A DNA stretch of 64,000 nt from Thalassospira sp. TSL5-1 (GTDB lineage: Bacteria > Pseudomonadota > Alphaproteobacteria > Rhodospirillales > Thalassospiraceae). The notes below the pieces were generated by a model that was given only the letters and a program-made list of their open reading frames with translations, was not told where the DNA came from and searched no databases. Shown one piece after another: positions 47,018-56,512 of this stretch. The stretch is from positions 1,736,001 to 1,800,000 of the forward strand of contig NZ_KV880637.1 in assembly GCF_001907695.1 (NCBI RefSeq), given 5' to 3'. A program made the position numbers and the translations under genes. The first letter of the stretch is position 1. Each line of letters begins with the position of its first letter.

Positions 47018-47359
47018 TTATTCATCTTCTTCCGAAGGTGCGGAAGCCGCTGCAATCGGGGCAAACTCTTCAATTGCCTCAGCCATCAGCTTGGGACCGA
47101 ATTCGTCTTCAACATCTTCGGGCTCTTCGGTTTCAACATGACGTTGAAGGCCTTGAATCATGCCGTTGCGAAGGTCATCAAAATTAACGGTGACTTCGGC
47201 AATTTCGCGCAGGGCAACAACAGGATTCTTGTCGTTGTCACGATCAACGGTCAGTTCTGCCCCTGCCGAAATGTTGCGTGCACGCTGAGCTGCCAGCATC
47301 ACGAGCTCGAAGCGATTGGGAATCTTGTCAACGCAATCTTCGACGGTAACGCGCGCCAT
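47018..47359 (-). CDS. rpoZ: RNA polymerase omega subunit
   Basis: 113 aa. Omega helps assemble and stabilise RNA polymerase and in E. coli contributes to ppGpp sensitivity. The N-terminal core is clear: [31 protein letters not shown] and [11 protein letters not shown]. The C-terminal 45 residues are acidic and Ala/Glu-rich ([14 protein letters not shown] and APSEEDE), longer than in E. coli but usual in alphaproteobacteria. The ATG at 47359 follows GGAG by six bases. Adjacency to rsh is the common order. Confidence 0.95.
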   Translation of the reverse strand: MARVTVEDCVDKIPNRFELVMLAAQRARNISAGAELTVDRDNDKNPVVALREIAEVTVNFDDLRNGMIQGLQRHVETEEPEDVEDEFGPKLMAEAIEEFAPIAAASAPSEEDE

Positions 47360-47499
47360 AAATTTCTCCAGCAAAAGAATAGGTATCCAGACCGATCTTT
47401 ATAAGGCCGGCGGATACTTGTTGCAATACCAAACCACAGAAAAGCAGGTGATTTTTTCAATCTAGCAGCACTTAATGGCAGTCTTCGTTTCAGATGACC

Positions 47500-48051
47500 T
47501 CAATCGTCGCTCATCTGACGGATTTCCTGCCCGGCGGGTAATTCGTCAATCAGCTCACTCACCGTTTTGTTCAAAACCGGATGCACCCAGTCTGGTGCCA
47601 CATCGCGCAACGGCAAAAGAACAAAGGCACGATCGTGCAATCGCGGATGCGGCACAACCAGCCCCCCTTCGTCACTCACCTCAACACGGCCATAGGCAAC
47701 AAGATCAAGATCAAGAACCCGCGCTTCATTGCGCTTAATCCGCACCCGGCCAAAACCCGCCTCGATTTCATGCAAATGGGCCAACAGGTCATGCGGCGGC
47801 AATGTTGTTTCAGCTCGGATGATGGCATTAACATACCAGGGCTGATCAGAAATCGGTACCGGCGCGGTTTCATAAAATGAGGATACGTCTGCCACAGCCA
47901 GGCCCGCCAAACCGTCCAGCGCCTCGACCGCTGCACGCACAGCCGCAGCAGGCGGACCAAACCGTTCCGTCGGCAAATTTGCTCCCACAGCAATCAGAAC
48001 GGCAGCATCAGACGCTTTCTCAACTTTTTCCACTTCGGGCTGGAATATCAC
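47500..48051 (-). CDS. folK: 2-amino-4-hydroxy-6-hydroxymethyldihydropteridine pyrophosphokinase
   Basis: 183 aa HPPK that transfers pyrophosphate to the pterin in folate synthesis. Motifs: VLIAVGANLPTERFGPP near residue 18, SSFYETAPVPISDQPWYVNA near residue 57, RNEARVLDLDLVAYG near residue 106, and VVPHPRLHDRAFVLLPLRDV near residue 131. The start is GTG at 48051 with AGGTGAG seven bases upstream. It lies 140 bp before rpoZ on the same strand and is divergent from the NYN-domain gene. Confidence 0.94.
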   Translation of the reverse strand: MIFQPEVEKVEKASDAAVLIAVGANLPTERFGPPAAAVRAAVEALDGLAGLAVADVSSFYETAPVPISDQPWYVNAIIRAETTLPPHDLLAHLHEIEAGFGRVRIKRNEARVLDLDLVAYGRVEVSDEGGLVVPHPRLHDRAFVLLPLRDVAPDWVHPVLNKTVSELIDELPAGQEIRQMSDD

Positions 48052-48219
48052 CTTGGGCTCACCTTATATGCAGGTTCAAACTCAAGGCGCCTGTTTACGG
48101 AACGGCATTCAGGCTGTCTATGACAATTTGGTTCTTTCTTTGCCGGAACTTGCGATGTAAAACAGGGGTCAGCATTTGCAAATTACTCATTTTAAAACGC
48201 TATTTAAGGATATTTACGA

Positions 48220-48837
48220 ATGATTTTTTACCCGCAGGAACGGATCGGGCTGTTTATTGATGGCTCGAACTTGTATGCAGCGGCCCGTGCACTTGGTTTT
48301 GATATTGATTACAAACGCTTACTAGATCTTTTTGCCCAAAAAGGTCAACTTATTCGGGCTTTTTATTATACTGCTTTGATTGAAGATCAGGAATATTCGC
48401 CCATACGCCCGCTTGTCGACTGGCTCGATTATAACGGCTATACGATGGTGACAAAACCGACCAAAGAATTCACCGACGCGGCCGGACGACGCAAGATCAA
48501 GGGCAATATGGACATCGAACTTGCCATCGATGTCATGGAAATGGCCCAACACCTTGATCATGTTGTTATTTTCTCTGGTGATGGTGATTTCCGCCGTCTT
48601 GTTGATGCGGTTCAGCGCAAGGGCGTTCGCGTTACCGTTGTTTCAACAGTCAAATCAAACCCACCGATGGTGGCCGATGAATTGCGCCGCCAGGCCGACA
48701 ATTTCATCGAGCTGACCGAACTTGAAGGTACCATCGCGCGAAAGGTACAACAGCGCCGGGATGATGATCATCCTGATTTGGGTGACATTGACGACCATCC
48801 GATTCATCCGAACCTGGACGAAATCGATTTCGATTGA
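48220..48837 (+). CDS. NYN domain protein (LabA/DUF88 family, putative ribonuclease)
   Basis: 205 aa. The PIN-like NYN fold is clear: RIGLFIDGSNLYAAARALGF at residues 8-27 with the first acidic residue, an Asp in GNMDIELAIDVMEMAQ near residue 95-105, and VVIFSGDGDFRRLVDAVQ near residue 115. These acidic residues form the metal site in the family, whose members are thought to cleave RNA. The C-terminal tail (about 170-205) is strongly acidic and His/Asp-rich. AAGGA precedes the ATG. The next plus-strand genes code for a uracil-DNA glycosylase and RecQ. Its substrate is unknown. Confidence 0.88.
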   Translation: MIFYPQERIGLFIDGSNLYAAARALGFDIDYKRLLDLFAQKGQLIRAFYYTALIEDQEYSPIRPLVDWLDYNGYTMVTKPTKEFTDAAGRRKIKGNMDIELAIDVMEMAQHLDHVVIFSGDGDFRRLVDAVQRKGVRVTVVSTVKSNPPMVADELRRQADNFIELTELEGTIARKVQQRRDDDHPDLGDIDDHPIHPNLDEIDFD

Positions 48838-48878
48838 TCCTTGCGTACCGCCCCGTCATATCCAATTTCAGGTCCGTT

Positions 48879-49520
48879 ATGACTGAATTTTTAGAACCGG
48901 CAAAAGATTGCCCCTTATGCCCGCGTCTTGTTGAATTCCGTCATGCCAACCAGGCCAAATTTCCGGAATTTTACAATGGCCCTGTTCGGCCCTTTGGTCC
49001 TCTGTCTGCCTGCCTGCTGATCGTTGGATTGGCACCGGGCTTAAAGGGGGCAAACGCAACAGGACGGCCCTTTACCGGTGATTATGCCGGTGACCTGCTA
49101 TATGCCACCCTGGGGAAGTTCGGCTTTGCCCAGGGATCATATGACAAACGCCCTGACGATGGCCTTGAATTGATCGATTGCCGCATCACCAATGCGGTCA
49201 AATGCGTGCCACCAGAAAACAAGCCGACAGGCCCCGAAGCAAATACCTGTCGGCCATTTCTGATCAGTGAAATTGCGGCCATGCAAAACCTCAAAGGCAT
49301 TTTATGCCTGGGGCAAATCGCCCATCAGGCGATGCTCAAGACCTTTGGCATCAAACTTTCTGCGTTTAAATTTGCCCACGGCGCACAACATCGGCTGGAA
49401 AATGGTCTTACATTATTTGATAGCTATCACTGTTCGCGTTACAACACCCAAACCTATCGCCTGACACCAGAGATGTTTGAAAACGTCTTTGCCGACATCC
49501 GAACCCATCTGGATTGTTAA
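48879..49520 (+). CDS. Uracil-DNA glycosylase, type 5 (UdgB-like)
   Basis: 213 aa base-excision repair glycosylase. Diagnostic features: [13 protein letters not shown] with the first iron-sulfur cysteines, motif [21 protein letters not shown] near residue 45, [20 protein letters not shown] near residue 103 with more cysteines, and the motif 2 region [13 protein letters not shown] near residue 185. These fit type 5 (UDGb) enzymes, which remove uracil and some deaminated purines. The ATG at 48879 was chosen over a TTG upstream inside the NYN gene. Its stop overlaps the start region of recQ. Confidence 0.9.
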   Translation: MTEFLEPAKDCPLCPRLVEFRHANQAKFPEFYNGPVRPFGPLSACLLIVGLAPGLKGANATGRPFTGDYAGDLLYATLGKFGFAQGSYDKRPDDGLELIDCRITNAVKCVPPENKPTGPEANTCRPFLISEIAAMQNLKGILCLGQIAHQAMLKTFGIKLSAFKFAHGAQHRLENGLTLFDSYHCSRYNTQTYRLTPEMFENVFADIRTHLDC

Positions 49521-51388
49521 CATTGTCTGACCCGTTACTCTTTAACGAATTCGATTTCCCGACATCAACAGATGCCCCTGCGGCCAAGTCACCGCTAGAG
49601 GTTCTGAAGGATGTGTTCGGATATGACAGTTTCCGCGGGTTACAGGCCGACATTATCGACAATGTAATTGCAGGCAACGACGCCCTGGTTCTAATGCCAA
49701 CGGGTGGCGGGAAATCGCTTTGTTATCAAATTCCGGCCTTATGTCGGCACGGGACAGCAATTGTCGTATCCCCCCTGATCGCGCTGATGAAAGACCAGGT
49801 TGATGCGCTAACACAATTGGGCATCAAGGCCGCCTATATTAATTCAACCCTGTCGCCTGATCTTGCCCGCGAGGTTGAAATGCGGGCGATAGAGGGTGAT
49901 ATTGATCTTCTTTATGTCGCGCCAGAGCGCTTTGCCACAGACCGCTTTTTGAACCTGCTGGATCGCATCAGCATTTCGCTGTTTGCCATCGACGAAGCCC
50001 ATTGCGTTTCCCAGTGGGGGCATGATTTCAGGCCGGAATATCGCAAGCTTGACCTTTTACCGACACGCTTTCCACATGTGCCACGCATTGCGCTGACGGC
50101 AACTGCCGATGCTCCCACGCGCAAGGATATTGCCGAAAACCTGCATCTGACCGAAGCCCGCTGCTTTTTGACAGGGTTTGATCGGCCCAATATTACCTAT
50201 CGCATTGAAACCAAGGGCAACAGCAAACAGCGCCTGCTGTCATTCCTCAACCGCGAGCATCCCGAGGATGCCGGTATTGTTTACTGCCTGTCGCGCCGCA
50301 AAACCGAAGATGTTGCGCAATGGCTGACCGATAATGGTCGCCCGGCCCTGCCCTATCATGCTGGTCTGTCACAGGAAATGCGTCAATTACATCAGGACCG
50401 TTTTTTACGTGAAGAAGGCCTGATCATTTGTGCAACCGTCGCCTTTGGCATGGGCATCGACAAACCGAATGTGCGGTTTGTTGCCCACCTGAACCTGCCC
50501 AAAAGCATGGAAGCCTATTATCAGGAAACCGGCCGCGCCGGGCGCGATGGCCTGCCTGCCAACGCCTGGATGAATTACGACCTCTCAGACATCGTCTCCA
50601 TTCGCGGTATGCTGGCGGCGTCCGATGCACCCGATGCCCAGAAACGCATTGAACAACGCAAGCTCGATGCCCTGATCGGCCTGGCTGAAACCACGAAATG
50701 TCGTCGGCAGGTTATTTTGTCCTATTTCGGCGAGACCGACACCAAACCTTGTGGCAATTGCGACACCTGCCTGGAACCCGTTGACACATGGGATGCCACT
50801 GATGCGTCTCGCAAGGCCCTGTCAGCAGTTTATCGCACCGGACAACGATTTGGCCCTGGCCATGTCATCGAAGTGTTGATGGGCCGTAATACCGAAAAAA
50901 TCCGCCAAAATGGCCATGATAAAACCACTGTGTATGGATTGGGCAAGGACATCGCCCAGCCACAATGGCGGTCGGTTTTTCGCCAGCTGCTGGCAATGGG
51001 TTATTTGCAGGTCAATGAAGAAGGCCATGGCGGCGTATACTTAACCGAAGACTCCCGTCCGGTGCTGCGTGGTGAAAAGGTCGTTGAAATGCGGCTTGAT
51101 GCCAGCGAACGTAAACGTGCCACAACACAACGCCTGCGAGATTTTGATACCTTTTTCGAGGACGAAAGCGACCGCGAAATGTGGGAGGCCCTAAGGCGGC
51201 TAAGGCGCGAACTAGCACAGGAACAAAATGTGCCGCCCTATGTCATTTTTAATGACCGGACACTTTCCGAAATGGTGAAATTCAAGCCGCGCAGCTTAAA
51301 CGAAATGGCCGCCATTAATGGTGTTGGCGCCAAAAAGCTGGATCAATACGGGCTTGTCTTTCTCGACATTACCGATGGGCGCAAATAG
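49514..51388 (+). CDS. recQ: ATP-dependent DNA helicase RecQ
   Basis: 624 aa 3'-5' helicase. Motif I is [16 protein letters not shown] near residue 56, motif [22 protein letters not shown] near residue 158 (DEAH), motif [17 protein letters not shown], and motif [17 protein letters not shown] near residue 337. The zinc-binding RQC segment ([11 protein letters not shown] and [10 protein letters not shown]) is near 397-423, and a C-terminal HRDC domain covers about 545-620. The start is uncertain: no ATG is near, and TTG at 49514 or 49523 are the candidates; the first overlaps the UDG stop by seven bases. Three genes, NYN-UDG-RecQ, look co-transcribed. Confidence 0.94.
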   Translation: MLTLSDPLLFNEFDFPTSTDAPAAKSPLEVLKDVFGYDSFRGLQADIIDNVIAGNDALVLMPTGGGKSLCYQIPALCRHGTAIVVSPLIALMKDQVDALTQLGIKAAYINSTLSPDLAREVEMRAIEGDIDLLYVAPERFATDRFLNLLDRISISLFAIDEAHCVSQWGHDFRPEYRKLDLLPTRFPHVPRIALTATADAPTRKDIAENLHLTEARCFLTGFDRPNITYRIETKGNSKQRLLSFLNREHPEDAGIVYCLSRRKTEDVAQWLTDNGRPALPYHAGLSQEMRQLHQDRFLREEGLIICATVAFGMGIDKPNVRFVAHLNLPKSMEAYYQETGRAGRDGLPANAWMNYDLSDIVSIRGMLAASDAPDAQKRIEQRKLDALIGLAETTKCRRQVILSYFGETDTKPCGNCDTCLEPVDTWDATDASRKALSAVYRTGQRFGPGHVIEVLMGRNTEKIRQNGHDKTTVYGLGKDIAQPQWRSVFRQLLAMGYLQVNEEGHGGVYLTEDSRPVLRGEKVVEMRLDASERKRATTQRLRDFDTFFEDESDREMWEALRRLRRELAQEQNVPPYVIFNDRTLSEMVKFKPRSLNEMAAINGVGAKKLDQYGLVFLDITDGRK

Positions 51389-51402
51389 AACAGGCAACAT
51401 CA

Positions 51403-51969
51403 TCACTGCTTTTTTGACAGGGCATCCGTAATCGCCTGTTGCAGTTTTTCATCACCCGGGGTCACGGCACTTGAAAAACTCGCCAATAACTGACCATCCC
51501 GCCCAACCAGATATTTGTGAAAATTCCATTTTGGTGCCTGTTCCGGGCCAAGCTCATCCCGCGCCCATTTATAAAACGGATGTGCTGCCTCCCCGCGAAC
51601 AGACTGGCGCGTGGTCATGGGAAAATCGATGTTAAAGCTGGTGGTACAGAAATCGGCAATTTCCTGATTATCTTTGTATTCCTGCCCGCCAAAATCACCA
51701 GACGGCACGCCTAACACGACAAGCCCTTCATTCTGGCGTTTCTGCCAAAGGCTTTCCAACCCGTCATATTGAGGTGTGAAACCACAAAAGGAGGCCGTAT
51801 TCACAATCAACACCGCCTTGCCGGCAAAAGATTTCAACGGCAGTTCTCCGCCATCGATAGACTGAAAGTTAAAATCATGGGCACTTGTCATTTCGCCTCC
51901 TGTGGCGGGCAGTGTTCCTACAAAAACGACGCCAGTAAAAAATAGCCAGTTTCTTATGCGTGACCACAT
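51403..51969 (-). CDS. Glutathione peroxidase family protein, exported
   Basis: 188 aa. The N-terminal 25 residues (WLFFTGVVFVGTLPATGGE) look like a signal peptide or anchor, so the enzyme probably acts in the periplasm. The catalytic motif is NTASFCGFTPQYDGLESLW near residue 57 with Cys in place of selenocysteine. The Gln and Trp partners are in VLGVPSGDFGGQEY near residue 84 and PKWNFHKYLVGRDG near residue 146. It reduces hydroperoxides, probably with thioredoxin or glutathione. It lies 28 bp after the molybdopterin oxidoreductase gene and is convergent with recQ. Confidence 0.9.
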   Translation of the reverse strand: MWSRIRNWLFFTGVVFVGTLPATGGEMTSAHDFNFQSIDGGELPLKSFAGKAVLIVNTASFCGFTPQYDGLESLWQKRQNEGLVVLGVPSGDFGGQEYKDNQEIADFCTTSFNIDFPMTTRQSVRGEAAHPFYKWARDELGPEQAPKWNFHKYLVGRDGQLLASFSSAVTPGDEKLQQAITDALSKKQ

Positions 51970-51997
51970 ACCTCACCTCTCATTCAGGGCTGGGGCA

Positions 51998-52657
51998 TCA
52001 GCTATATCTTTGTTCAGTCCAGGGGGCTGCATTATTGTGATACCCGCGCGTTTCCCAGAAACCCGGCTTGTCGGTGGCAGAAAAAGTAATTTCGCGGACC
52101 CACTTTGCGCTTTTCCAAAAATATAACTTCGGAATAATCACGCGCACCGGGCCGCCATGTTCGTCGGTAAGGGGCTTATCCTGCCAGTGATGTGCCAGTA
52201 ACACATCCTCATCTAGAAATTGCTCGCGTGTTACATTGGTTGTGTAACCATCATGGGCGGTAAACAGCACATATTTTGCTTTATCTGTCGGGCGCACCAG
52301 CCGGGCCAGTTCCAAAGCAGAAACACCCTGCCAGTGGTTATCGTAACGCGACCAGGATGTGACACAATGAATATCGCTTTGATCATAAAAGGCTGGCAAA
52401 TCGAGGAACTGTAACATTGTCAGGGAAACCGGATTTTCCACTTCACCGCCAATTGACAACGCCCAACTTGACGGATCGACATGCGGCGTAATCCCAAGAT
52501 CAAGCACCGGCCAGTCCTTGACCTCGCGCTGGCCGGGCGGCAAACGGTTCTCGCGATTGACATCCTGTTTTCCGGTTAACAGGCGCCCTTTTTCTGCCCA
52601 TTGCTGCTTGGCAGCAATCAGCTTTTCACGAATGGCACCCGAGAATGTTTCGGTCAT
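51998..52657 (-). CDS. Molybdopterin-dependent oxidoreductase (sulfite oxidase/MsrP-like fold)
   Basis: 219 aa. The SUOX molybdopterin fold is visible: WALSIGGEVENPVSLTMLQF near residue 65, the molybdenum-ligand cysteine in DIHCVTSWSRYDNHWQGV near residue 98, and GGPVRVIIPKLYFWKSAKWV near residue 170. No Tat or Sec signal is seen, unlike periplasmic MsrP, so it is probably cytoplasmic or its start lies elsewhere. The ATG at 52657 was used; a GTG seven codons upstream lies across the AGGAGG site. It precedes a peroxidase gene, hinting at an oxidative-damage role. Substrate unknown. Confidence 0.85.
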   Translation of the reverse strand: MTETFSGAIREKLIAAKQQWAEKGRLLTGKQDVNRENRLPPGQREVKDWPVLDLGITPHVDPSSWALSIGGEVENPVSLTMLQFLDLPAFYDQSDIHCVTSWSRYDNHWQGVSALELARLVRPTDKAKYVLFTAHDGYTTNVTREQFLDEDVLLAHHWQDKPLTDEHGGPVRVIIPKLYFWKSAKWVREITFSATDKPGFWETRGYHNNAAPWTEQRYS

Positions 52658-52686
52658 GTCCTGCTTCCTCCTGCCCACCTGATACG

Positions 52687-52726
52687 AAAAATGGCACAGA
52701 CACGTTCACCATGTCTGTACCATTTT
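52687..52726 (-). terminator. Rho-independent terminator of smpB
   Basis: A 15-bp stem, AAAATGGTACAGACA with TGTCTGTGCCATTTT as read on the minus strand (one wobble, 9-nt loop), lies 58 bp after the smpB stop. The T-rich end of the stem is followed by TCG. Confidence 0.75.
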
Positions 52727-52783
52727 ATGTTTTTCAGCCTGCGACATTGATCACAACTTCATGATCAAACAGAGCAAGGCATC

Positions 52784-53260
52784 TTATCCATGATCGCGAA
52801 GAATACGGGCCTTGTCGCGTTGCCAATCACGTTCCTTGATGGCATCGCGTTTATCTGCCTTGCGTTTACCTTCGGCAATGGCAAGTTCCAGCTTGGCAAT
52901 TCCGCGATCATTGAAATAAATTTTCACCGGCACCAATGTCGTGCCCTTTTTATTGACGGCATCCGACATCTTGGCGATTTCACGTTTATGCAGCAGCAAT
53001 TTACGCGGGCGTCGCTCTTCATGCCCAAAGGGCATCTTACTTTGGTATTCGGGGATATAGGCATTGATCAGCCACACTTCCCCATTCTTCGGTTCGGCAT
53101 AGGATTCCTGAATGTTCCCCTTGCCTTCACGAAGCGATTTCACTTCGGTACCACGCAAGGCCAGCCCCGCCTCGAATGTTTCCAACAGGAAATAATCAAA
53201 ACGAGCCCGGCGATTTTGCGCCACCAACTTATTGTTGCTGTTCTCTTTTTTTGCAGCCAT
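52784..53260 (-). CDS. smpB: SsrA-binding protein SmpB
   Basis: 158 aa. SmpB binds tmRNA and carries it to stalled ribosomes in trans-translation. Motifs: [58 protein letters not shown], and the basic C-terminal tail [20 protein letters not shown]. It lies 30 bp after dapA, an order seen in other alphaproteobacteria. The tmRNA gene itself was not recognised in this window. Confidence 0.97.
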   Translation of the reverse strand: MAAKKENSNNKLVAQNRRARFDYFLLETFEAGLALRGTEVKSLREGKGNIQESYAEPKNGEVWLINAYIPEYQSKMPFGHEERRPRKLLLHKREIAKMSDAVNKKGTTLVPVKIYFNDRGIAKLELAIAEGKRKADKRDAIKERDWQRDKARILRDHG

Positions 53261-53290
53261 ATCAAAAACTTGTTGGCCGGCCCCTGTTTA

Positions 53291-54169
53291 TCAGGAAAGA
53301 ATACCGGCTGATTTCAGTGCGGTTTCAACGCGCCGTTTGGAGTCGTCGGCAATTTCAACCATCGGCAGGCGCATTTGCGCCGTGCAAAGCCCCAGAAGCG
53401 ATGCCGCATATTTGACCGGACCAGGATTGGCCTCGCAGAACATCGCCTTATGAACCGGCATCAGTCGATAGTTCAACTCCTGAACCTTGGCGATGTTCCC
53501 GTCACGCCAGGCATTATGCAAATCAGCGCACAAACGCGGTGCAATATTGGCGGTAACAGAGATACAGCCATGACCACCCTGTGCCAGAAACGGCACAATA
53601 GACCCATCCTCGCCAGAGAGCTGGCAAAAATCAGGCCCGGCAGCGATACGCATCATGGCCGGGCGTTCCGGATCACTGGTTGCATCCTTCACCCCAACAA
53701 TACGCGGCAATTTCGCCAGTTCGGCCATTGTTGCAACGGTCATATCAATCACCGACCGGCCCGGAATATTATAAATAATAATCGGAATATCGGTCGAATC
53801 GTGAATGGCCTTATAATGTGCCAACAGGCCAGCCTGGGTTGGCTTGTTATAATACGGCGTCACAACAAGGGCCGCATCGGCACCGGCATTTTGCGCATGG
53901 CGCGTCAGCGAGACAGCCTCAACCGTCGAGTTTGACCCCGTTCCCGCAATCACCGGGACACGCCCTTTTGCAACTTCAAGTGCCAGTTCAACAACGCGAT
54001 GATGCTCTGCATGGCTCAGCGTTGGGGATTCGCCCGTGGTTCCGACCGGCACCACACCGGTCGTGCCCTGTTTTATCTGCCAATCCACAAAAGACTGGAA
54101 CGCTTTTTCATCGATCACTCCGTCCGTGGTGAACGGTGTAATCAAAGCGGTAATCGAACCTTTAAACAT
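53291..54169 (-). CDS. dapA: 4-hydroxy-tetrahydrodipicolinate synthase
   Basis: 292 aa TIM-barrel lyase that condenses pyruvate with aspartate semialdehyde, the first committed step to diaminopimelate and lysine. Motifs: GSITALITPFTTDGVID, VVPVGTTGESPTLSHAEH near residue 36, VVTPYYNKPTQAGL near residue 102, IIYNIPGRSVIDM near 131, and the Schiff-base lysine in IVGVKDATSDPER near residue 160. The ATG at 54169 follows GGAG by eight bases; a longer TTG-started reading lacks a site. Confidence 0.97.
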   Translation of the reverse strand: MFKGSITALITPFTTDGVIDEKAFQSFVDWQIKQGTTGVVPVGTTGESPTLSHAEHHRVVELALEVAKGRVPVIAGTGSNSTVEAVSLTRHAQNAGADAALVVTPYYNKPTQAGLLAHYKAIHDSTDIPIIIYNIPGRSVIDMTVATMAELAKLPRIVGVKDATSDPERPAMMRIAAGPDFCQLSGEDGSIVPFLAQGGHGCISVTANIAPRLCADLHNAWRDGNIAKVQELNYRLMPVHKAMFCEANPGPVKYAASLLGLCTAQMRLPMVEIADDSKRRVETALKSAGILS

Positions 54170-54209
54170 CGATGTCTCCAAATCGTAATGCGGATTAAAA
54201 AGCGTCGCG

Positions 54210-54238
54210 AAAATAGCCGTACTTAGCGCCTATCGCAA
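54210..54238 (-). promoter_or_regulatory. Candidate sigma70 promoter of dapA
   Basis: Minus strand: TTGCGA (54233-54238), a 17-bp spacer and TATTTT (54210-54215). This gives a leader of about 35 nt before the dapA ATG. Confidence 0.45.
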
Positions 54239-54266
54239 GCATCAGAACGAATTGTTTTGTCACTGT

Positions 54267-54295
54267 TTGGCTTTTGTCGGTTTCACTGCCATAAT
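54267..54295 (+). promoter_or_regulatory. Candidate sigma70 promoter of the lytic transglycosylase gene
   Basis: TTGGCT (54267-54272), a 17-bp spacer and CATAAT (54290-54295), about 50 bp before the ATG at 54346. Confidence 0.4.
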
Positions 54296-54345
54296 AGCAA
54301 CCGTCTTGAGCGCAATTTCCGCCCTGAGGCATGAGGGGTTTTTCG

Positions 54346-56421
54346 ATGGCGAATATCACTTTCCGCCGGTTTTCTGCGTGTGCAGCAACCTTTGGCGCTG
54401 TCTGGCTTATCACAGCTGGCAGTCCTTATAATTTGGCACGTGCAGCAACGCCCGAGCCATCACCGCTTGTTCTTTCGCCGCCTTCGCCAGCTTTTTCCAA
54501 AGTCAGCCGGGCACGATTGAACGTTTTTCTTGATGCCCTGGAAAACGGGGATACGAAAAACGTTGCCGATCTGCTGCCGTCATTTGACGACCCGCTTTTG
54601 CAAAAGGCGGTTGAGTGGATGTGGCTGATCAGCCCCAACTCCAATCGCTCCTTTGCCGAAATTACCTCGTTTATTGACGCCAACCCCAACTGGCCCAGCC
54701 AGGCTCTGCTGCGCCAGCGCGCCGAAGAGGCCATGACCGACGCCGTACCGGATTTTGAAATTCTGGCTTGGTTCAAACGCTCGGCCCCTGTTACGGCGGA
54801 TGGCGCAACCCGACAAATTTCCGCCCTTTTATCGGTTGGCGAAAAGGATGCCGCCATTACCCTGATCCGCCATAGCTGGATTAACGAAGATTTTGGCACA
54901 GGCCAGGAAAAACGTTTTATCGACCGATATGGCAAATATATTGATGAAGTGACACACGAGGCCCGCCTCGACCGCCTGTTGTGGGAAGGTAGAACACACC
55001 CTGCCAGCCGCATGATGAAATACGTCAATGCGGATTACAAAAAACTGGCCGAAGCCCGCCTGGCACTGCGCGAACGCAAAAGCGATATCGACGCAATCCT
55101 TAAAAGTGTTCCGCAAAAGTACCGCAACAACCCCGGCCTTATGTATGAACAGGTCCGCTGGCGGCGCATTAATGACGACGACAAGGATGCCCGCGACCTG
55201 TTGCTGCACAAGGCAAATGATCTGGCCTATATTTCGATCCGGCCGGAATACTGGTGGACGGAAAAGGCTATTCTTGCCCGCCGTGCGCTGCAGGAAGGGT
55301 ATATTACCGATGCCTACCGGTTGGTTGCCAATCACGGACAAACCGAACCGGCCGACATTGCCGGTGCGGAATGGTTGGCAGGCTGGATCGCGCTTGAATT
55401 TTTAGGCGATTCGCAAATCGCCCTGCAACATTTCCAGAACCTGTATGATGTGGTGCAATATCCCATTAGCCAGTCACGCGGGGCCTATTGGGCCGGGCGG
55501 GCCTGCAAGGCAATGGGCGACAGGGAGCGCGCCAACAAATGGTTCCACCTTGCCGCGGACCATGCCCACACATTCTATGGCCAGCTTGCCAATGATGAAT
55601 TGGGTGGTGCCGTCCATTATCAGGTGGAACAGGCGCACCCGACGCCAGAACAGCGCAAGCGGTTTGAAAACAATGAACTAACCAAAGTTTCGCGCGAACT
55701 TGGGGATATGGGCCTGGGCAATATTATTCGTCCCTTTATCATGGCGCTGGTGGACCAGGCTGACAGCCCGGAAATGCTGGCAATGGCAACCGGGCTTGCC
55801 TCGGAATATGGTCGAACCGACCTGGCTGTGATTGCCGCAAAGCGGGGCATTCGTTCAGGCGGCGGCTATCTTGATGCTGCCTACCCCGTTTATGACTTGG
55901 TACCTGGCGGTCAAGAACCTGATCCGGGCCTCGTGCATGCCATCATGCGTCAGGAAAGCCTGTTTAACCCCGGTGCGGTTTCCTATGCCGGTGCACGCGG
56001 CCTGATGCAGCTTATGCCTGCTACGGCCAAGCGTATGGCAAGTCATTTAAACATGCCCTACAGCGTTAACCGACTGACCGAAGACCCTGGCTTTAATATT
56101 CAACTGGGGCGTCACTATCTGTCCAAGTTGCTGGATCGCTGGAATGGTGCCGAAATTTTGACCATCGCGTCCTATAATGCCGGTCCGTCGCGGGTGAAGG
56201 AATGGATTGAAGAATATGGCGATCCACGAGACCCGGAGGTGGACCCGATCGACTGGATCGAGATGATTCCCTACAAGGAAACCCGCAATTATGTTCAGCG
56301 AGTGATGGAAGGCACATATGTCTATCGCCGCCGTTTTGCCCGTGATGAAATTGCCATGAGCCAGGAAAACGCTGCCGAGGTCGATAAATCAGCAAAGCCA
56401 ATAAACAAGCCGCAAAAATAG
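54346..56421 (+). CDS. slt: Soluble lytic murein transglycosylase
   Basis: 691 aa. An N-terminal export signal is visible (FSACAATFGAVWLITAGSPY, then ARAATPE near residue 37). A long helical superhelical domain covers about 50-480. The C-terminal lysozyme-like domain has the catalytic Glu537 in ESLFNPGAVSYAGARGLMQL, followed by MPATAKRMA, GRHYLSKLLDRW and ASYNAGPSRVKEW. It cleaves glycan strands with anhydro-muramic ends during peptidoglycan turnover. The ATG at 54346 has GAGGGG seven bases before it; an ATG five codons earlier contains that site and is less likely. Confidence 0.94.
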   Translation: MANITFRRFSACAATFGAVWLITAGSPYNLARAATPEPSPLVLSPPSPAFSKVSRARLNVFLDALENGDTKNVADLLPSFDDPLLQKAVEWMWLISPNSNRSFAEITSFIDANPNWPSQALLRQRAEEAMTDAVPDFEILAWFKRSAPVTADGATRQISALLSVGEKDAAITLIRHSWINEDFGTGQEKRFIDRYGKYIDEVTHEARLDRLLWEGRTHPASRMMKYVNADYKKLAEARLALRERKSDIDAILKSVPQKYRNNPGLMYEQVRWRRINDDDKDARDLLLHKANDLAYISIRPEYWWTEKAILARRALQEGYITDAYRLVANHGQTEPADIAGAEWLAGWIALEFLGDSQIALQHFQNLYDVVQYPISQSRGAYWAGRACKAMGDRERANKWFHLAADHAHTFYGQLANDELGGAVHYQVEQAHPTPEQRKRFENNELTKVSRELGDMGLGNIIRPFIMALVDQADSPEMLAMATGLASEYGRTDLAVIAAKRGIRSGGGYLDAAYPVYDLVPGGQEPDPGLVHAIMRQESLFNPGAVSYAGARGLMQLMPATAKRMASHLNMPYSVNRLTEDPGFNIQLGRHYLSKLLDRWNGAEILTIASYNAGPSRVKEWIEEYGDPRDPEVDPIDWIEMIPYKETRNYVQRVMEGTYVYRRRFARDEIAMSQENAAEVDKSAKPINKPQK

Positions 56422-56512
56422 GATAGCGCCTGATCGGCTATCCTCGAAGGGTTGCCAATTGCAGTTTAAATGACACCTAAAATCCAGGTGACAGAAAACG
56501 AGGCCTGACCAA

